A stretch of DNA of 64,000 bases from an uncultured Porphyromonadaceae bacterium (GCA_902493335.1 CABUPJ010000004.1:16536-80535); one strand, 5' to 3'. Shown: positions 53,180-62,342, counted from the stretch's first letter. A program made the numbers and translations. Notes: generated by a model from the sequence alone, not told the origin.

Positions 53180-53197
53180 TAACTTTGTGCAAAGTTA
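53180..53197. promoter_or_regulatory. palindromic face-to-face -7 boxes of rlmH and nadC
   Basis: TAACTTTGTGCAAAGTTA is an inverted repeat: TAACTTTG (53180-53187) reads toward nadC and its mirror (53197-53190) toward rlmH. Expected start sites (about 53194 and 53183) fall inside or beside the opposite box, so the two promoters should exclude each other. A clear -33 TTTG is not visible for either. Confidence 0.55.
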
Positions 53198-53217
53198 ATC
53201 ATTAAAACTGATTTTTT

Positions 53218-54072
53218 ATGAAGTCAAAAGACCAACTTATAGATGACCTGCTCACGCTGGCTTTCGCCGAAGACGTGGGTGACGGCGACCATACCACCCT
53301 CAGCACCATCCCAGCCGACGAGATGGGCCGTCAGCATCTTCTTGTAAAAGAAGAAGGTATCCTCGCCGGCGTCGAGATGGCGCGCCGAGTTTTCGCCAAA
53401 TTCGACCCCGAGCTTAAGATGACCGTCTTTATCAACGACGGCGCTCACGTCAAGCCCGGCGACATCGCCTTTGTCGTCGAGGGCAAAGTGAGATCATTGC
53501 TCCAGACCGAGCGCATAATGCTCAACATCATGCAGCGCATGAGCGGCATCGCCACTGTCACAGCCAAGTATCAGCAGCGTCTTGACGGACTGAAGACAAA
53601 AGTGCTCGATACTCGCAAAACCACGCCGGGACTCAGACTTCTCGAGAAAGAGGCTGTCAAGATAGGCGGTGGCGAGAATCATCGCATCGGACTCTTCGAC
53701 ATGATTCTCATCAAGGACAACCACGTCGACTTTGCCGGCGGCATCAAGGAAGCCGTGGCTGCCGCCAAGAAATATTGCCGGGAAAAAGGCAAAGACCTAA
53801 AAATCGAACAGGAGGTACGTAACAAAGACGAAATCCGTCAGGCTCTCGAAGCCGGCGTCGACCGCATCATGCTCGATAATTTCACCCCCGAGCGCACCAG
53901 CGAGGCTGTCAAGCTGATCCGCAGCATCAACCCCGCCGTCGAAATCGAATCGTCGGGTGGCATCACCCTCGACACTCTGCGCGCCTATGGCGAGTGCGGC
54001 GTCGACTTCATTTCTGTCGGAGCGCTCACCCACTCTGTCAAAGGCCTCGACATGAGCTTCAAGGCCTGCTGA
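53218..54072 (+). CDS. nadC: nicotinate-nucleotide pyrophosphorylase (quinolinate phosphoribosyltransferase)
   Basis: 284 residues. It converts quinolinate and PRPP to nicotinate mononucleotide in NAD synthesis. Conserved stretches: EDVGDGDHTTLSTIPAD, LLQTERIMLNIMQRMSGIAT, LDTRKTTPGLRLLEKEAVKIGGGENHRIGL, IKDNHV and ESSGGITLDTL. Full length. Confidence 0.96.
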   Translation: MKSKDQLIDDLLTLAFAEDVGDGDHTTLSTIPADEMGRQHLLVKEEGILAGVEMARRVFAKFDPELKMTVFINDGAHVKPGDIAFVVEGKVRSLLQTERIMLNIMQRMSGIATVTAKYQQRLDGLKTKVLDTRKTTPGLRLLEKEAVKIGGGENHRIGLFDMILIKDNHVDFAGGIKEAVAAAKKYCREKGKDLKIEQEVRNKDEIRQALEAGVDRIMLDNFTPERTSEAVKLIRSINPAVEIESSGGITLDTLRAYGECGVDFISVGALTHSVKGLDMSFKAC

Positions 54073-54083
54073 AAAACTGATAT

Positions 54084-54698
54084 TCAGAAAATATCATAGC
54101 CGATGAATGAGTCAATAACTTCATCGGCTTTTTCATATAGCGACTCGCGCGGATTGGTCGTGGCGAGGGCAACGACATAAGCTCCGGCACGGCGGCCTGC
54201 CTCGAGTCCAGCAAACGAGTCCTCGAAAACGACGCAGTCGCTCGGGTCGACGCCAAGCTTCTCGGCGGCAATGAGATAACCTTGGGGGTCAGGCTTCGAT
54301 CTCTCGACCATGGCGTCGGTAATGATGGCCTCGAACTTCGGCCTCAGCTCGGGTATCTGGCTGAAAAGTTTCGACATCTTGCGATCATTGCTGCTTGTGA
54401 CTATGGCTTTGGGAATATCGTTCTCTATAAGGCGGTCGAGAAAATCAGACACGCCGTCGAAGAGGCGGTAGTGCATCGATTCTTCCTGTTCCTTGAGCAG
54501 AACGAGAATCTCGTCGCGTAGGTCTTCGTCAAAATAGGTTTCGAGAATACGGGCAAGAGTATTGCCTTTTATCACTCTTGCAAAATTATCGACGCCGGTC
54601 GGATAGCGTCGGTCTATATCATCCCAAAAATCGGTGTAAATGCTTTCTGTATCGACAATTACACCGTCAAGGTCGAACAATGCTGCCTTATATCTCAT
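54084..54698 (-). CDS. HAD-family hydrolase (beta-phosphoglucomutase-like)
   Basis: 204 residues. Motif I FDLDGV with nucleophile Asp9 and Asp11, a helical cap (15-80), motif II TSS near 107, Lys in RSKPDPQGY and motif IV FEDSFAGLEAGRRAG. Either a phosphosugar mutase or a sugar-phosphate phosphatase; sequence alone does not decide. Convergent with nadC. Confidence 0.88.
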   Translation of the reverse strand: MRYKAALFDLDGVIVDTESIYTDFWDDIDRRYPTGVDNFARVIKGNTLARILETYFDEDLRDEILVLLKEQEESMHYRLFDGVSDFLDRLIENDIPKAIVTSSNDRKMSKLFSQIPELRPKFEAIITDAMVERSKPDPQGYLIAAEKLGVDPSDCVVFEDSFAGLEAGRRAGAYVVALATTNPRESLYEKADEVIDSFIGYDIF

Positions 54699-54751
54699 GT
54701 TTAATAGCGTTAAATCGACGCAAAGTTAATACATTGGCCCTATAAAATTGT

Positions 54752-54759
54752 TAATTTTG
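54752..54759 (+). promoter_or_regulatory. candidate -7 box of the MATE-dehydrogenase unit
   Basis: TAATTTTG lies 26 bases before the ATG at 54785, and supports that start over an earlier non-ATG codon at 54770. A minus-strand TAACTTTG (54728-54721) may serve the HAD gene. Neither has a clear -33 box. Confidence 0.45.
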
Positions 54760-54784
54760 CATATATTAATTGTATAATCAAATT

Positions 54785-56161
54785 ATGCCGACCCCACCGC
54801 AATCACAGTCACCGACGTCATTAGGCACGAAGACAATCGGGCAACTCCTTGTTCAGTATTCTCTTCCTGCCATTATAGCGAGTCTCGCTACCTCGCTGTA
54901 TAATATCGTCGACAGTATTTTTATCGGCCGCGGTGTCGGCGCCATGGCCATATCGGGACTCGCCATCACCTTCCCGCTGATGAATCTCGTCATCGGCTTC
55001 TGTACTCTGATCGCTGTCGGCGGCGCAACGATAAGCTCAATATTCCTCGGTCAGAAAAATCTCAAACGTGCGACAGATGTTGTCAACAACGTCCTCGTGC
55101 TCTGCCTTATACATTCGGTCGTCTTCGGCAGCATCACGCTGATTTTTCTCGACCCGATACTGATATTCTTCGGCGCGACATCCGAGACCATAGACTATGC
55201 CCGTGAGTTCATGCGCATAATCCTCTACGGCACACCGATATCATATATTTTCATCGGCCTCAACAATCTTATGAGAGCCACGGGCTATCCCAAGAAGGCG
55301 ATGATTTCGGCGCTGTTGTCTGTACTCGTCAACGTTATCCTCGCCCCTATTTTCATTTTCGTCTTCGACTGGGGCATCGCCGGAGCGGCCTTTGCCACCA
55401 TCTGCGGTCAGTTTTCGGCTTTCATCTGGGTGCTGATCCACTTCCTTTCTAAAAAGAGCTATGTCCACTTTGAGTGGCGCGACCGCTTTTTCAGCCCCGA
55501 CCTCATCAGGCGCATCTACGCCATCGGTCTCTCACCTTTCCTGATGAACTGTTGTGCCTGCCTCGTGGTCGTCTTCATCAACAAAGCCCTGCTCGCCTAT
55601 GCCTACGACCTCGGCAATGTCGCCGTAGGCGCATACGGCATCGTCAACCGCACGACGATGTTCTTCGTAATGATTGTCTTCGGTGTCACACAGGGCATGC
55701 AGCCCATACTCGGCTACAACTATGGCGCCTCAAACTGGCCCCGTGTCAAGGAGACTCTCGTCAAGGGCGTCCTCATCGGCACAGGCATTTCTACAGTCGG
55801 CTGGATTCTTACCGAGAGTTTCCCCGACGTCATCAGCTCGATGTTCACCACCGACCGCACGATGATTGACATCGCCCGCGAAGGCTTCAGGATATATTTC
55901 ATCGTCTACCCGGTCGTCGGCGCCCAGATTGTCATTCAGAACTATTTCCAGTCGATAGGCAAACCCAAGCTCTCGATTTTCCTGTCGCTCACCCGTCAGC
56001 TGATATTCCTGTTGCCCCTGCTGTGGATTCTGCCGCCGCATTTCGGCGTCGATGGCGTCTGGGCAAGTATGGCAGGCAGCGATTTTCTCGCTTTCGTCCT
56101 CGCTCTGATTACCGTATTGATTACAAGCCCGAGAATAAAGCGGGCATTAACACAAAAATAA
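54785..56161 (+). CDS. MATE family efflux transporter
   Basis: 458 residues from ATG 54785, twelve predicted membrane helices. Family features: GTKTIGQLLVQYSLPAIIASLATSLYNIVDSIFIGRGVG at the start, AMAISGLAITFPLMNLVIG and GATISSIFLGQKN. A cation-coupled exporter of drugs or metabolites. The FAD dehydrogenase follows after a single base, so the two are likely co-transcribed. Confidence 0.92.
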   Translation: MPTPPQSQSPTSLGTKTIGQLLVQYSLPAIIASLATSLYNIVDSIFIGRGVGAMAISGLAITFPLMNLVIGFCTLIAVGGATISSIFLGQKNLKRATDVVNNVLVLCLIHSVVFGSITLIFLDPILIFFGATSETIDYAREFMRIILYGTPISYIFIGLNNLMRATGYPKKAMISALLSVLVNVILAPIFIFVFDWGIAGAAFATICGQFSAFIWVLIHFLSKKSYVHFEWRDRFFSPDLIRRIYAIGLSPFLMNCCACLVVVFINKALLAYAYDLGNVAVGAYGIVNRTTMFFVMIVFGVTQGMQPILGYNYGASNWPRVKETLVKGVLIGTGISTVGWILTESFPDVISSMFTTDRTMIDIAREGFRIYFIVYPVVGAQIVIQNYFQSIGKPKLSIFLSLTRQLIFLLPLLWILPPHFGVDGVWASMAGSDFLAFVLALITVLITSPRIKRALTQK

Positions 56162-56162
56162 G

Positions 56163-57740
56163 ATGCTGAAAACCCTAAATATGCGAGTCACGCCCAAAGT
56201 GGCCGCTGTCTCCGATCTTCTCCTCAAAGAAGCCGCCAAAACGCTGTCGGTCAATCCGACACGCATCAAGAAACTCGAGATTGTCCGTCGTTCGATTGAC
56301 GCCCGCCAGCGTCAGGTCGTCGTCAATCTCACGGTAGACGTCCACGTCGACGCTGTCGAGACCGGCACGAACGATTTCACCCCGGTTGTCTACGGCAACG
56401 TCGCCGACCGTCAGCAGGTCGTTGTCGTCGGCGCGGGTCCGGCCGGACTTTTTGCGGCTCTCGCACTGATAGAGGCAGGTCTGAAACCTGTCGTCCTCGA
56501 GCGCGGCAAGGATGTCGACAGCCGCCGTCTCGACCTCGCGGCCATCAACCGCAGGAATATCGTCGACCCAGACTCAAACTATTGCTTCGGTGAGGGCGGC
56601 GCGGGCGCGTTCTCTGACGGCAAGCTATATACGCGCAGCAAAAAGCGCGGTTCGGTCGAGAAAGTTCTGCAGGTCTTCGTCACCCACGGCGCCAAGCGCG
56701 AGATTCTCGTTGACGCCCACCCGCATATCGGCACCGACAAACTGCCGGTGGTCATCAAGAACATGCGCCGTACCATCATCGGTGCCGGCGGCGAGATACA
56801 TTTCTCGACCCGCGTCGCCGACATCATCATCGACGGCAACGAGGCCCGCGGCGTCATCACCGCCGACGGCAAGGAATATCTTGGCCCCATCATCATGGCT
56901 ACGGGCCACTCTGCCCGCGACATCTACCGCATGCTCGACGTAAAGGGCGTAGCGATGACCCCCAAGGGCATAGCAGTGGGTGTGCGCCTCGAACATCCAC
57001 AGCGGCTCATCGATCAGATTCAGTATCACAGCCCCGAGGGTCGCGGACGTTATCTCCCTGCCGCCGAGTACTCGATGCTCACTCGTGTCGACGACCGCGC
57101 CGTCTATTCGTTCTGCATGTGCCCCGGCGGTTTCATCATCCCGGCTGCGAGCGACGGCGGTCAGCTTGTCGTCAACGGCATGTCGCCCTCAAACCGCGGC
57201 ACCAAATGGGCCAACTCGGGCATGGTCGTCGAGGTTTTGCCCGAAGACCTGCCGGAGTACGACCGCCTTGGCTCGCTCAAGATGATGGGCTTTCAGGAAG
57301 ACATCGAGAAGCGCTTTTTCGAGGCATCGGGTCACACACAGCAGGCTCCGGCCCAGCGTATGGTCGATTTTACCGAGGGGCGTCTGTCGTCATCTCTGCC
57401 CGACACATCCTACGCGCCCGGCATCATCCCGGCGCGCATCGATCAGTTGCTCCCGCCGCGGATTGCCAAGCGCCTGCAGAAGGGCTTCGTCGAGTTCGGC
57501 CGCAAGTCGCGCGGATTCCTCACCAATGAGGCTGTACTGATAGGCGACGAGACGCGCACGTCATCGCCCGTGCAGATCAACCGCGACAAGGAGACGCTGT
57601 GTCACACCGAGATAAAGAACCTCTACCCCTGCGGCGAGGGTGCCGGCTTTGCCGGAGGCATCGTCTCCGCCGCCATCGACGGCATCCGCTGCGCCGAATC
57701 CATCGCCGCACAATATAAAGCTCAATCGAATTACTTGTAA
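56163..57740 (+). CDS. FAD-dependent dehydrogenase (COG2509 type)
   Basis: 525 residues. Residues 1-85 are an N-terminal alpha+beta region. The dinucleotide-binding VVVVGAGPAGLFAALALIEAG lies near 87-107, CFGEGGAGAFSDGKLYTR near 140-157 is the family signature, and PCGEGAGFAGGIVSAAIDG near 498 closes the FAD site. Uncharacterised oxidoreductase family; no substrate known. Convergent with cas13b and separated from it by about 55 bases. Confidence 0.88.
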   Translation: MLKTLNMRVTPKVAAVSDLLLKEAAKTLSVNPTRIKKLEIVRRSIDARQRQVVVNLTVDVHVDAVETGTNDFTPVVYGNVADRQQVVVVGAGPAGLFAALALIEAGLKPVVLERGKDVDSRRLDLAAINRRNIVDPDSNYCFGEGGAGAFSDGKLYTRSKKRGSVEKVLQVFVTHGAKREILVDAHPHIGTDKLPVVIKNMRRTIIGAGGEIHFSTRVADIIIDGNEARGVITADGKEYLGPIIMATGHSARDIYRMLDVKGVAMTPKGIAVGVRLEHPQRLIDQIQYHSPEGRGRYLPAAEYSMLTRVDDRAVYSFCMCPGGFIIPAASDGGQLVVNGMSPSNRGTKWANSGMVVEVLPEDLPEYDRLGSLKMMGFQEDIEKRFFEASGHTQQAPAQRMVDFTEGRLSSSLPDTSYAPGIIPARIDQLLPPRIAKRLQKGFVEFGRKSRGFLTNEAVLIGDETRTSSPVQINRDKETLCHTEIKNLYPCGEGAGFAGGIVSAAIDGIRCAESIAAQYKAQSNYL

Positions 57741-57763
57741 ATAAATAGTTTATGGCATTAAGA

Positions 57764-57801
57764 GCCGCGTTAGCGGCGGCACTTCCACAACAATATTATT
57801 C
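57764..57801. repeat. REP-like hairpin with 12-bp repeat, left flank of the CRISPR locus
   Basis: Hairpin GCCGC-GTTA-GCGGC (57764-57777) followed by GGCAC...CCACA and then ACAATATTATTC (57790-57801). The same 12-mer, also preceded by GGCAC, is at 63901-63912. The 12-mer covers the cas13b stop codon. It has no T-run but separates convergent genes. Confidence 0.5.
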
Positions 57802-60800
57802 TTTCTTCCCTTCTGTCGACGTCGTGTGAAACCTGCGCGTGGTGTCGAATAGCGTTGAAATCTGTTCGGCTATCTCAGGCAGCGACGTTTCTTCGGGTAT
57901 CGAGATGCCCTTGGCATATTCGTTGTGGCAGAAACCGTTGCGGATATTGATAAGGATTTGGCCGTGCCCTTCGTATGGAACGTGGCCAATCGTGGTTATC
58001 AGATTATTGAAGTTGATAAGCGTATCCTTGTCGATTTCAATGCCTGCATTGTTTGCCCGCATGACTATGCTTTGCTCGAACGCCTGCACCATCCTCATGA
58101 CATCGACACGCTTTAGGTCGTAGCGCGAAAGCTCGTCCTCGAGCATCTCGCGGTCAATCTCAAGCCTGGCATCATCGGCCCCTTCAATCGTCTTTGCGAG
58201 ATATGGCAACAGCGATTTGAGTCGCGGCTCGCTGTTATAGCGGTAGAACTCGCCGTAGCGTTTTATCTTTATCTCCTCCTTCTGTTTGATAGTGAGCGTG
58301 ACGCCGTCGACAGTAAGAGTGATAATGAAAGGCACGGTCATTTCGAGTATCGAATCTTTCCCGCCCGGCATTACGTCCCGTAGCTTAAACTTGCCCAAGG
58401 CCTCTTTCTTTATCCCACCTACGCCGAGTAGTATATCCTTAGCCATCAGGAATATGAGTTTATCCTGAACAGCAAAGCGACGCAGCATGCGCTCGTTGTC
58501 GTCATATTCGGCATAATCTTTTTTCAGGCGCTCGGCTGCCAGTCGCACGACACGACCGTCTTTAAGGTTGTTGGTCTGTCGGTCGTCAGGCAAATCACGG
58601 TTGACCGATTCGAGAGCTTTTTTAAGAATAAACTCGTTAGGCGTAAGGCCTTTACGCTCTTTCATCTTCTCGCATAGCTGCGCGGGCGAAAGGAAGTGTG
58701 CCACCGGGCGCTTGTCGTCTTTCGTCGCCACCAGGCGGTCAAACACTTCGTAGTGTCTCGACCAGCCGTAGAAAGGCTGATTGTCATCCTCAAGCACATG
58801 CGTGAAATAGTGGTTTATCAGATTCGTCATGCTCGGCTTGCGGTCGCCGACGGGTTCGGTCAGCACACCGGCGGCACGCATGATGGCCTCGGCGCGGGCA
58901 GTAAACAGTCCGCGCGGTAGCTCGAATCCATGCGGGAAGTCGACATCACCGATTTTAAGATAACGGCCGGCGAGCTCCTGTATGCCTTTCTTGTCGCGCT
59001 TCTGCCACTTGGCGCGGTCGGGATGCAGGAACGGCAGTTTCTCGAGGTCGGCCTTACCGAGTCCCTGTTTCGATTTCAGATACTTGAGACGACTTTCGAG
59101 ATATATTTTATAGAAATCATAAATCTTGAAATTTGTTGCCGCATAGTTGTCGAAAGCCTCACCGATAAATGGATGTCCGAGTTCATCGACCATTCCCCTC
59201 ATACGTTTTATCGAATATTTCGACAACGCAAGCGCACTCTGCAGCGAGTTGAAGTTAGCCGAGGTCATCTTGTCTTTGGCCTCTGATTTAGGTGCGAAAT
59301 ACATGATGTCGCGCGACAGCCGCGTGGCTATCGCACCCGGGCGCAGGTCGGTTTTCTTATCCGGCCTTACTTCCCTGTCTGTCAGTCGGTCGAGTTTCCT
59401 GTTGAAACGCTCGATTTCTTTCTCGGTCGCCTCAACCATCTCTTTTATCACTATCTGGGCCTTTTTGGCGAACAGCGGATTGACGCTCGCCTCGGGTTTC
59501 AGGATATATGTCTTTATCTTCACCGGCAGGTCTTCGAGCGTGAGCGGGCTATATCGTTTCTCATCCCAGCCATCGAATTTATCGTCGCGGATATTCTTGA
59601 AGAGTTTCCTGTAGGCATTGATATACGACTTGATGACTTCTTCTGCATCACCGAGTTTTTCGGCCTGCTCGGGATATGTGTCGCAAAGGAGCTTGTAGAA
59701 TATCAGTCCCGGCAGCTCATATACACTCAGCCAGGCATTTGGCGTGTAGAGTTTTACCTGCTTTGCGTCATCAATAGGCTCGCCGTTCTCGGTCAGCGAG
59801 GGAAGGTAGAGCCGCGGCTCACGGTCGCCGCCGATAGCACGCAGTCCGATGCGGTTATTGTCGAAGACATAGTTGGCTTTCGTGTCGGTCATGTAAGGGT
59901 TCATGCCGGCATGATCGGGCTGCAGTTCCTCGACCTCGACGCCATCTACATTCTCTTTTTTGACCGTATCCTTGAACATGGGCGCATACATCTGACGGCG
60001 CGCGGCCTCGATTTCGTCTATACGGCCGAATCCGTTTATCTCTTTCTGCAATGTGCGCAGGGTGTCGGCCTCTTTGTCGGCAACACATTGTTTCATATAG
60101 AACTTGAAACGGTAGTTGCCCAAGTGAACCATGAAACGCAGATTTTTAAATGCGTTTGTCCGGTCGATATACATCATCGCCATGCGTGCGAAGCGGTCAC
60201 TGACCCGCTTCATCTGCACCTTGCCGCCCTTGACCGTCACGCCGTCGTCGGTCACCACGTCGGGGTCGTCCGACTTTATGTCGACGCTCAGACGCTCCTG
60301 ATCTTTTGACGAAAGAATGTCAAACAGCTCGGCCGGGCATTTCTGAAGCTCGTTGAGCATCTCGAGTCCTAAGGCGTAATCGGGCGTAACCGAGTCATAT
60401 TTCTCGCGCGGGAGGCGTATGTGGTCGTATGTGAAGACCTCGAACACGGCTTTTCGCTCTATCTCGTTGAAACTCTCGGGCCAAGGCTTCAGCGCATCCA
60501 AAAACATGGCTGTATATCGCCGCTCGAGGAAGAGACAGGTAAAGAAAACAATGCCTAAATCAGAGAACGCATCGCCGCTGACAAGATTGTAGATGCTCTT
60601 CTTATTGCCTTTTTTATCAAACGGTTCGGGGAATATCTTTTTCACCGCCTCGCTGACTACCTTTGGCTGAGTCGGCTTTTTCTTTTTACACTTATTATCC
60701 TCTACGACCTCGACAGCAAATCGGTCGAACACGGCAGGCACCGAGTCAGCGAGCGCCTGCCGCAGATAAGGTCGCAATTCACCCTCCTCTTTTTGGGTGC

Positions 60801-61248
60801 GGGGCTTGGCGGCGTAATGGGTATATTCATTTCTTATGCGGCTCAGTGTCGGTAACAGCTGTTTGACGAAGAAATGGCGGACATCGTGCGCCGACGTGTC
60901 GACTGTAGTTTTACCCGCTTTCTTCTCGTAATTGAAGAAGGCCTGAAGCACAGGGAAATGCTTCTGCAGCAGCTTTATCAGCTTCATCTGCTCGGGCGCC
61001 GGCGCCTTTTCCAATTTTTTCCATAAGTCGAACTGCGCTAGCTTTCCCTCGTCACACTTTTCGGCTATCTGCATCTGTGACGATATATGTATCAGAGTGC
61101 GGTAGACATTGTGTCGCGCCATATTGAGATATGAGGCCATCACGGGCTTCATTTCCGTTGTCATACTCTGCTTCCACTGCCAGGAAGCCTTGCGCGGCTT
61201 CTTTCCATCCGAAGCCTTATTCTTATTCCATTGCTGTTTGTGTGCCAT
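57796..61248 (-). CDS. cas13b: CRISPR-associated RNA-guided RNase Cas13b (type VI-B)
   Basis: 1150 residues from the ATG at 61248; an earlier in-frame TTG at 61281 lies upstream of the likely promoter and is rejected. Two HEPN RNase motifs at the ends define Cas13b: R139-N-x3-H144 (RNEYTH) and R1103-N-x3-H1108 (RNGFCH). Both keep the catalytic Arg, Asn and His, so the enzyme should be active. Lengths and terminal placement of the HEPN domains fit Cas13b, not Cas13a or Cas13d. With a crRNA it cuts single-stranded target RNA and then nearby RNA. Oriented away from the array, convergent with an FAD dehydrogenase. No cas1, cas2, csx27 or csx28 is adjacent. Confidence 0.96.
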   Translation of the reverse strand: MAHKQQWNKNKASDGKKPRKASWQWKQSMTTEMKPVMASYLNMARHNVYRTLIHISSQMQIAEKCDEGKLAQFDLWKKLEKAPAPEQMKLIKLLQKHFPVLQAFFNYEKKAGKTTVDTSAHDVRHFFVKQLLPTLSRIRNEYTHYAAKPRTQKEEGELRPYLRQALADSVPAVFDRFAVEVVEDNKCKKKKPTQPKVVSEAVKKIFPEPFDKKGNKKSIYNLVSGDAFSDLGIVFFTCLFLERRYTAMFLDALKPWPESFNEIERKAVFEVFTYDHIRLPREKYDSVTPDYALGLEMLNELQKCPAELFDILSSKDQERLSVDIKSDDPDVVTDDGVTVKGGKVQMKRVSDRFARMAMMYIDRTNAFKNLRFMVHLGNYRFKFYMKQCVADKEADTLRTLQKEINGFGRIDEIEAARRQMYAPMFKDTVKKENVDGVEVEELQPDHAGMNPYMTDTKANYVFDNNRIGLRAIGGDREPRLYLPSLTENGEPIDDAKQVKLYTPNAWLSVYELPGLIFYKLLCDTYPEQAEKLGDAEEVIKSYINAYRKLFKNIRDDKFDGWDEKRYSPLTLEDLPVKIKTYILKPEASVNPLFAKKAQIVIKEMVEATEKEIERFNRKLDRLTDREVRPDKKTDLRPGAIATRLSRDIMYFAPKSEAKDKMTSANFNSLQSALALSKYSIKRMRGMVDELGHPFIGEAFDNYAATNFKIYDFYKIYLESRLKYLKSKQGLGKADLEKLPFLHPDRAKWQKRDKKGIQELAGRYLKIGDVDFPHGFELPRGLFTARAEAIMRAAGVLTEPVGDRKPSMTNLINHYFTHVLEDDNQPFYGWSRHYEVFDRLVATKDDKRPVAHFLSPAQLCEKMKERKGLTPNEFILKKALESVNRDLPDDRQTNNLKDGRVVRLAAERLKKDYAEYDDNERMLRRFAVQDKLIFLMAKDILLGVGGIKKEALGKFKLRDVMPGGKDSILEMTVPFIITLTVDGVTLTIKQKEEIKIKRYGEFYRYNSEPRLKSLLPYLAKTIEGADDARLEIDREMLEDELSRYDLKRVDVMRMVQAFEQSIVMRANNAGIEIDKDTLINFNNLITTIGHVPYEGHGQILINIRNGFCHNEYAKGISIPEETSLPEIAEQISTLFDTTRRFHTTSTEGKKE

Positions 61249-61269
61249 AGTTAAAAAACTGATAGATTG

Positions 61270-61277
61270 CAAAGATA
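61270..61277 (-). promoter_or_regulatory. candidate -7 box of cas13b
   Basis: Minus-strand TATCTTTG, an exact TAnnTTTG match, 22-29 bases before the cas13b ATG. The -33 position has no TTTG. Confidence 0.5.
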
Positions 61278-61329
61278 GCAAATCTTTTCAGCTTTCATCA
61301 CATCTCCTAATTTTTTTCTTGAAAAGCAG

Positions 61330-61738
61330 GCGGCTCGAGACCGCATCAGGCGCTATGAACCAAGGGCTTCAGCCCTTGGAACTTCGCGTCAAAATTCTAA
61401 AATCAAGCCTATTAGCTGCGAGGGCTTCAGCCCTCGCTACATCAATGCGGTTAAGCTAAGCTATAATTGTCTGAAAGACAATTTTTTTACTCGTAACCGG
61501 GTACACCGGAGCGCAGCGCAGGTATGCCCGGAAAGCTGCCAAACCACGGATGATGTCTGTAAGACATCGAAAAATGGTCATCTTGATTAAATCGATGTCC
61601 TCCAGACATCTAAACCACTTATTGCTTACCCGGCACATCTTGGCCCGATGGGCCGCGATGTACCGGGTTACGAACTCGCAGACGTCCTGCCGGACGTCAT
61701 ACCTCCCATATATTGCTCATAATCAGGGCTAAAGCCTT
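61330..61738. repeat. cluster of short, unlike REP-like hairpins
   Basis: About eight inverted repeats in 400 bases without an ORF: 61360-61379 (CCAAGGGC-TTCA-GCCCTTGG), 61418-61437 (GCGAGGGC-TTCA-GCCCTCGC), 61465-61483 (AATTGTCT-GAA-AGACAATT then T6), 61511-61519, 61552-61568 (GATGTCT-GTA-AGACATC), 61594-61610, 61628-61668 (long, bulged, ACCCGG...CCGGGT) and 61681-61698 (GACGTCC-TGCC-GGACGTC). A larger inverted repeat (about 61490-61505 with 61659-61675, CGTAAC-CGGTAC type) encloses several of them. GGGCTTCAGCCC-type palindromes are known in REP elements moved by RAYT-type transposases; that link is inference. Confidence 0.7.
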
Positions 61739-61786
61739 ATCTTAACCGCATTGCTCGCTCCATACCTTTCCACACAAAAAAACGAA

Positions 61787-62307
61787 GTTTCCACACCCGC
61801 TCAAATGCGGGCTTCTGAAACCTGGTTCTTCCAGCGACGACAACATATTCTTCGTTTCCATACCCACTCAAATGTGGGCTTCTGAAACGTAGGAAACAAA
61901 GGCAAATATGCCGTTGTAGAGTGGTTTCCATACCCACTCAAATGCGGGCTTCTGAAACGTAACGAAACCTCCTCGACCAAGGGTAATTTCAGCGTTTCCA
62001 TACCCACTCAAATGTGGGCTTCTGAAACCTGAATTCGACGATGACGGCTTTTAATACTATCGAGTTTCCATACCCACTCAAATGTGGGCTTCTGAAACGC
62101 ATCGGTTATGTTTTTTTTAGAATCAACTTTAATCAGTTTCCATACCCACTCAAATGTGGGCTTCTGAAACCTGCCGATTAACCTCAAAGAAAAGGAACTT
62201 CCTGTTTCCATACCCGCTCAAATGCAGGCTTCTGAAACGTTCAACGGTCGTGGCGCAAATGCTGTTGCAAAAGTTTCCATACCCGCTCAAATGCAGGCTT
62301 CTGAAAC
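61787..62307 (-). CRISPR. type VI-B CRISPR array, 8 repeats, 7 spacers
   Basis: 35-nt repeats start at 61787, 61854, 61924, 61994, 62064, 62136, 62204 and 62273. On the plus strand they begin GTTTCCATACCC and end GGGCTTCTGAAAC. Spacers are 32, 35, 35, 35, 37, 33 and 34 nt. The repeat holds a 5-bp stem (CCCAC/GTGGG in most copies) with a TCAAAT loop. Read on the minus strand it ends in a GTGGGTATGGAAAC-type tail, the layout of Cas13b repeats (GAGGGTA...CAAC in characterised ones). Stem variants that pair only as G-U on the minus strand give that strand as the crRNA. The first repeat (61787) differs (ACAC for ATAC), as expected for the leader-distal end; a partial TTTCCACAC copy lies at 61767-61775. 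Confidence 0.97.
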
Positions 62308-62342
62308 CTTATTGAGGAACACACCCTTAACGCGGACAGAGG

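Noticed and set aside
61249..61281. Longer N-terminus of Cas13b from a TTG codon at 61281
   Set aside because: It would contain the likely -7 box (61270-61277). The ATG at 61248 gives the expected MAHKQQW start.
61737..62211. Minus-strand ORFs with a repeated FQKPTFEWVWK-type peptide
   Set aside because: They are translations of the CRISPR repeats and spacers, with no independent start or coding signal.
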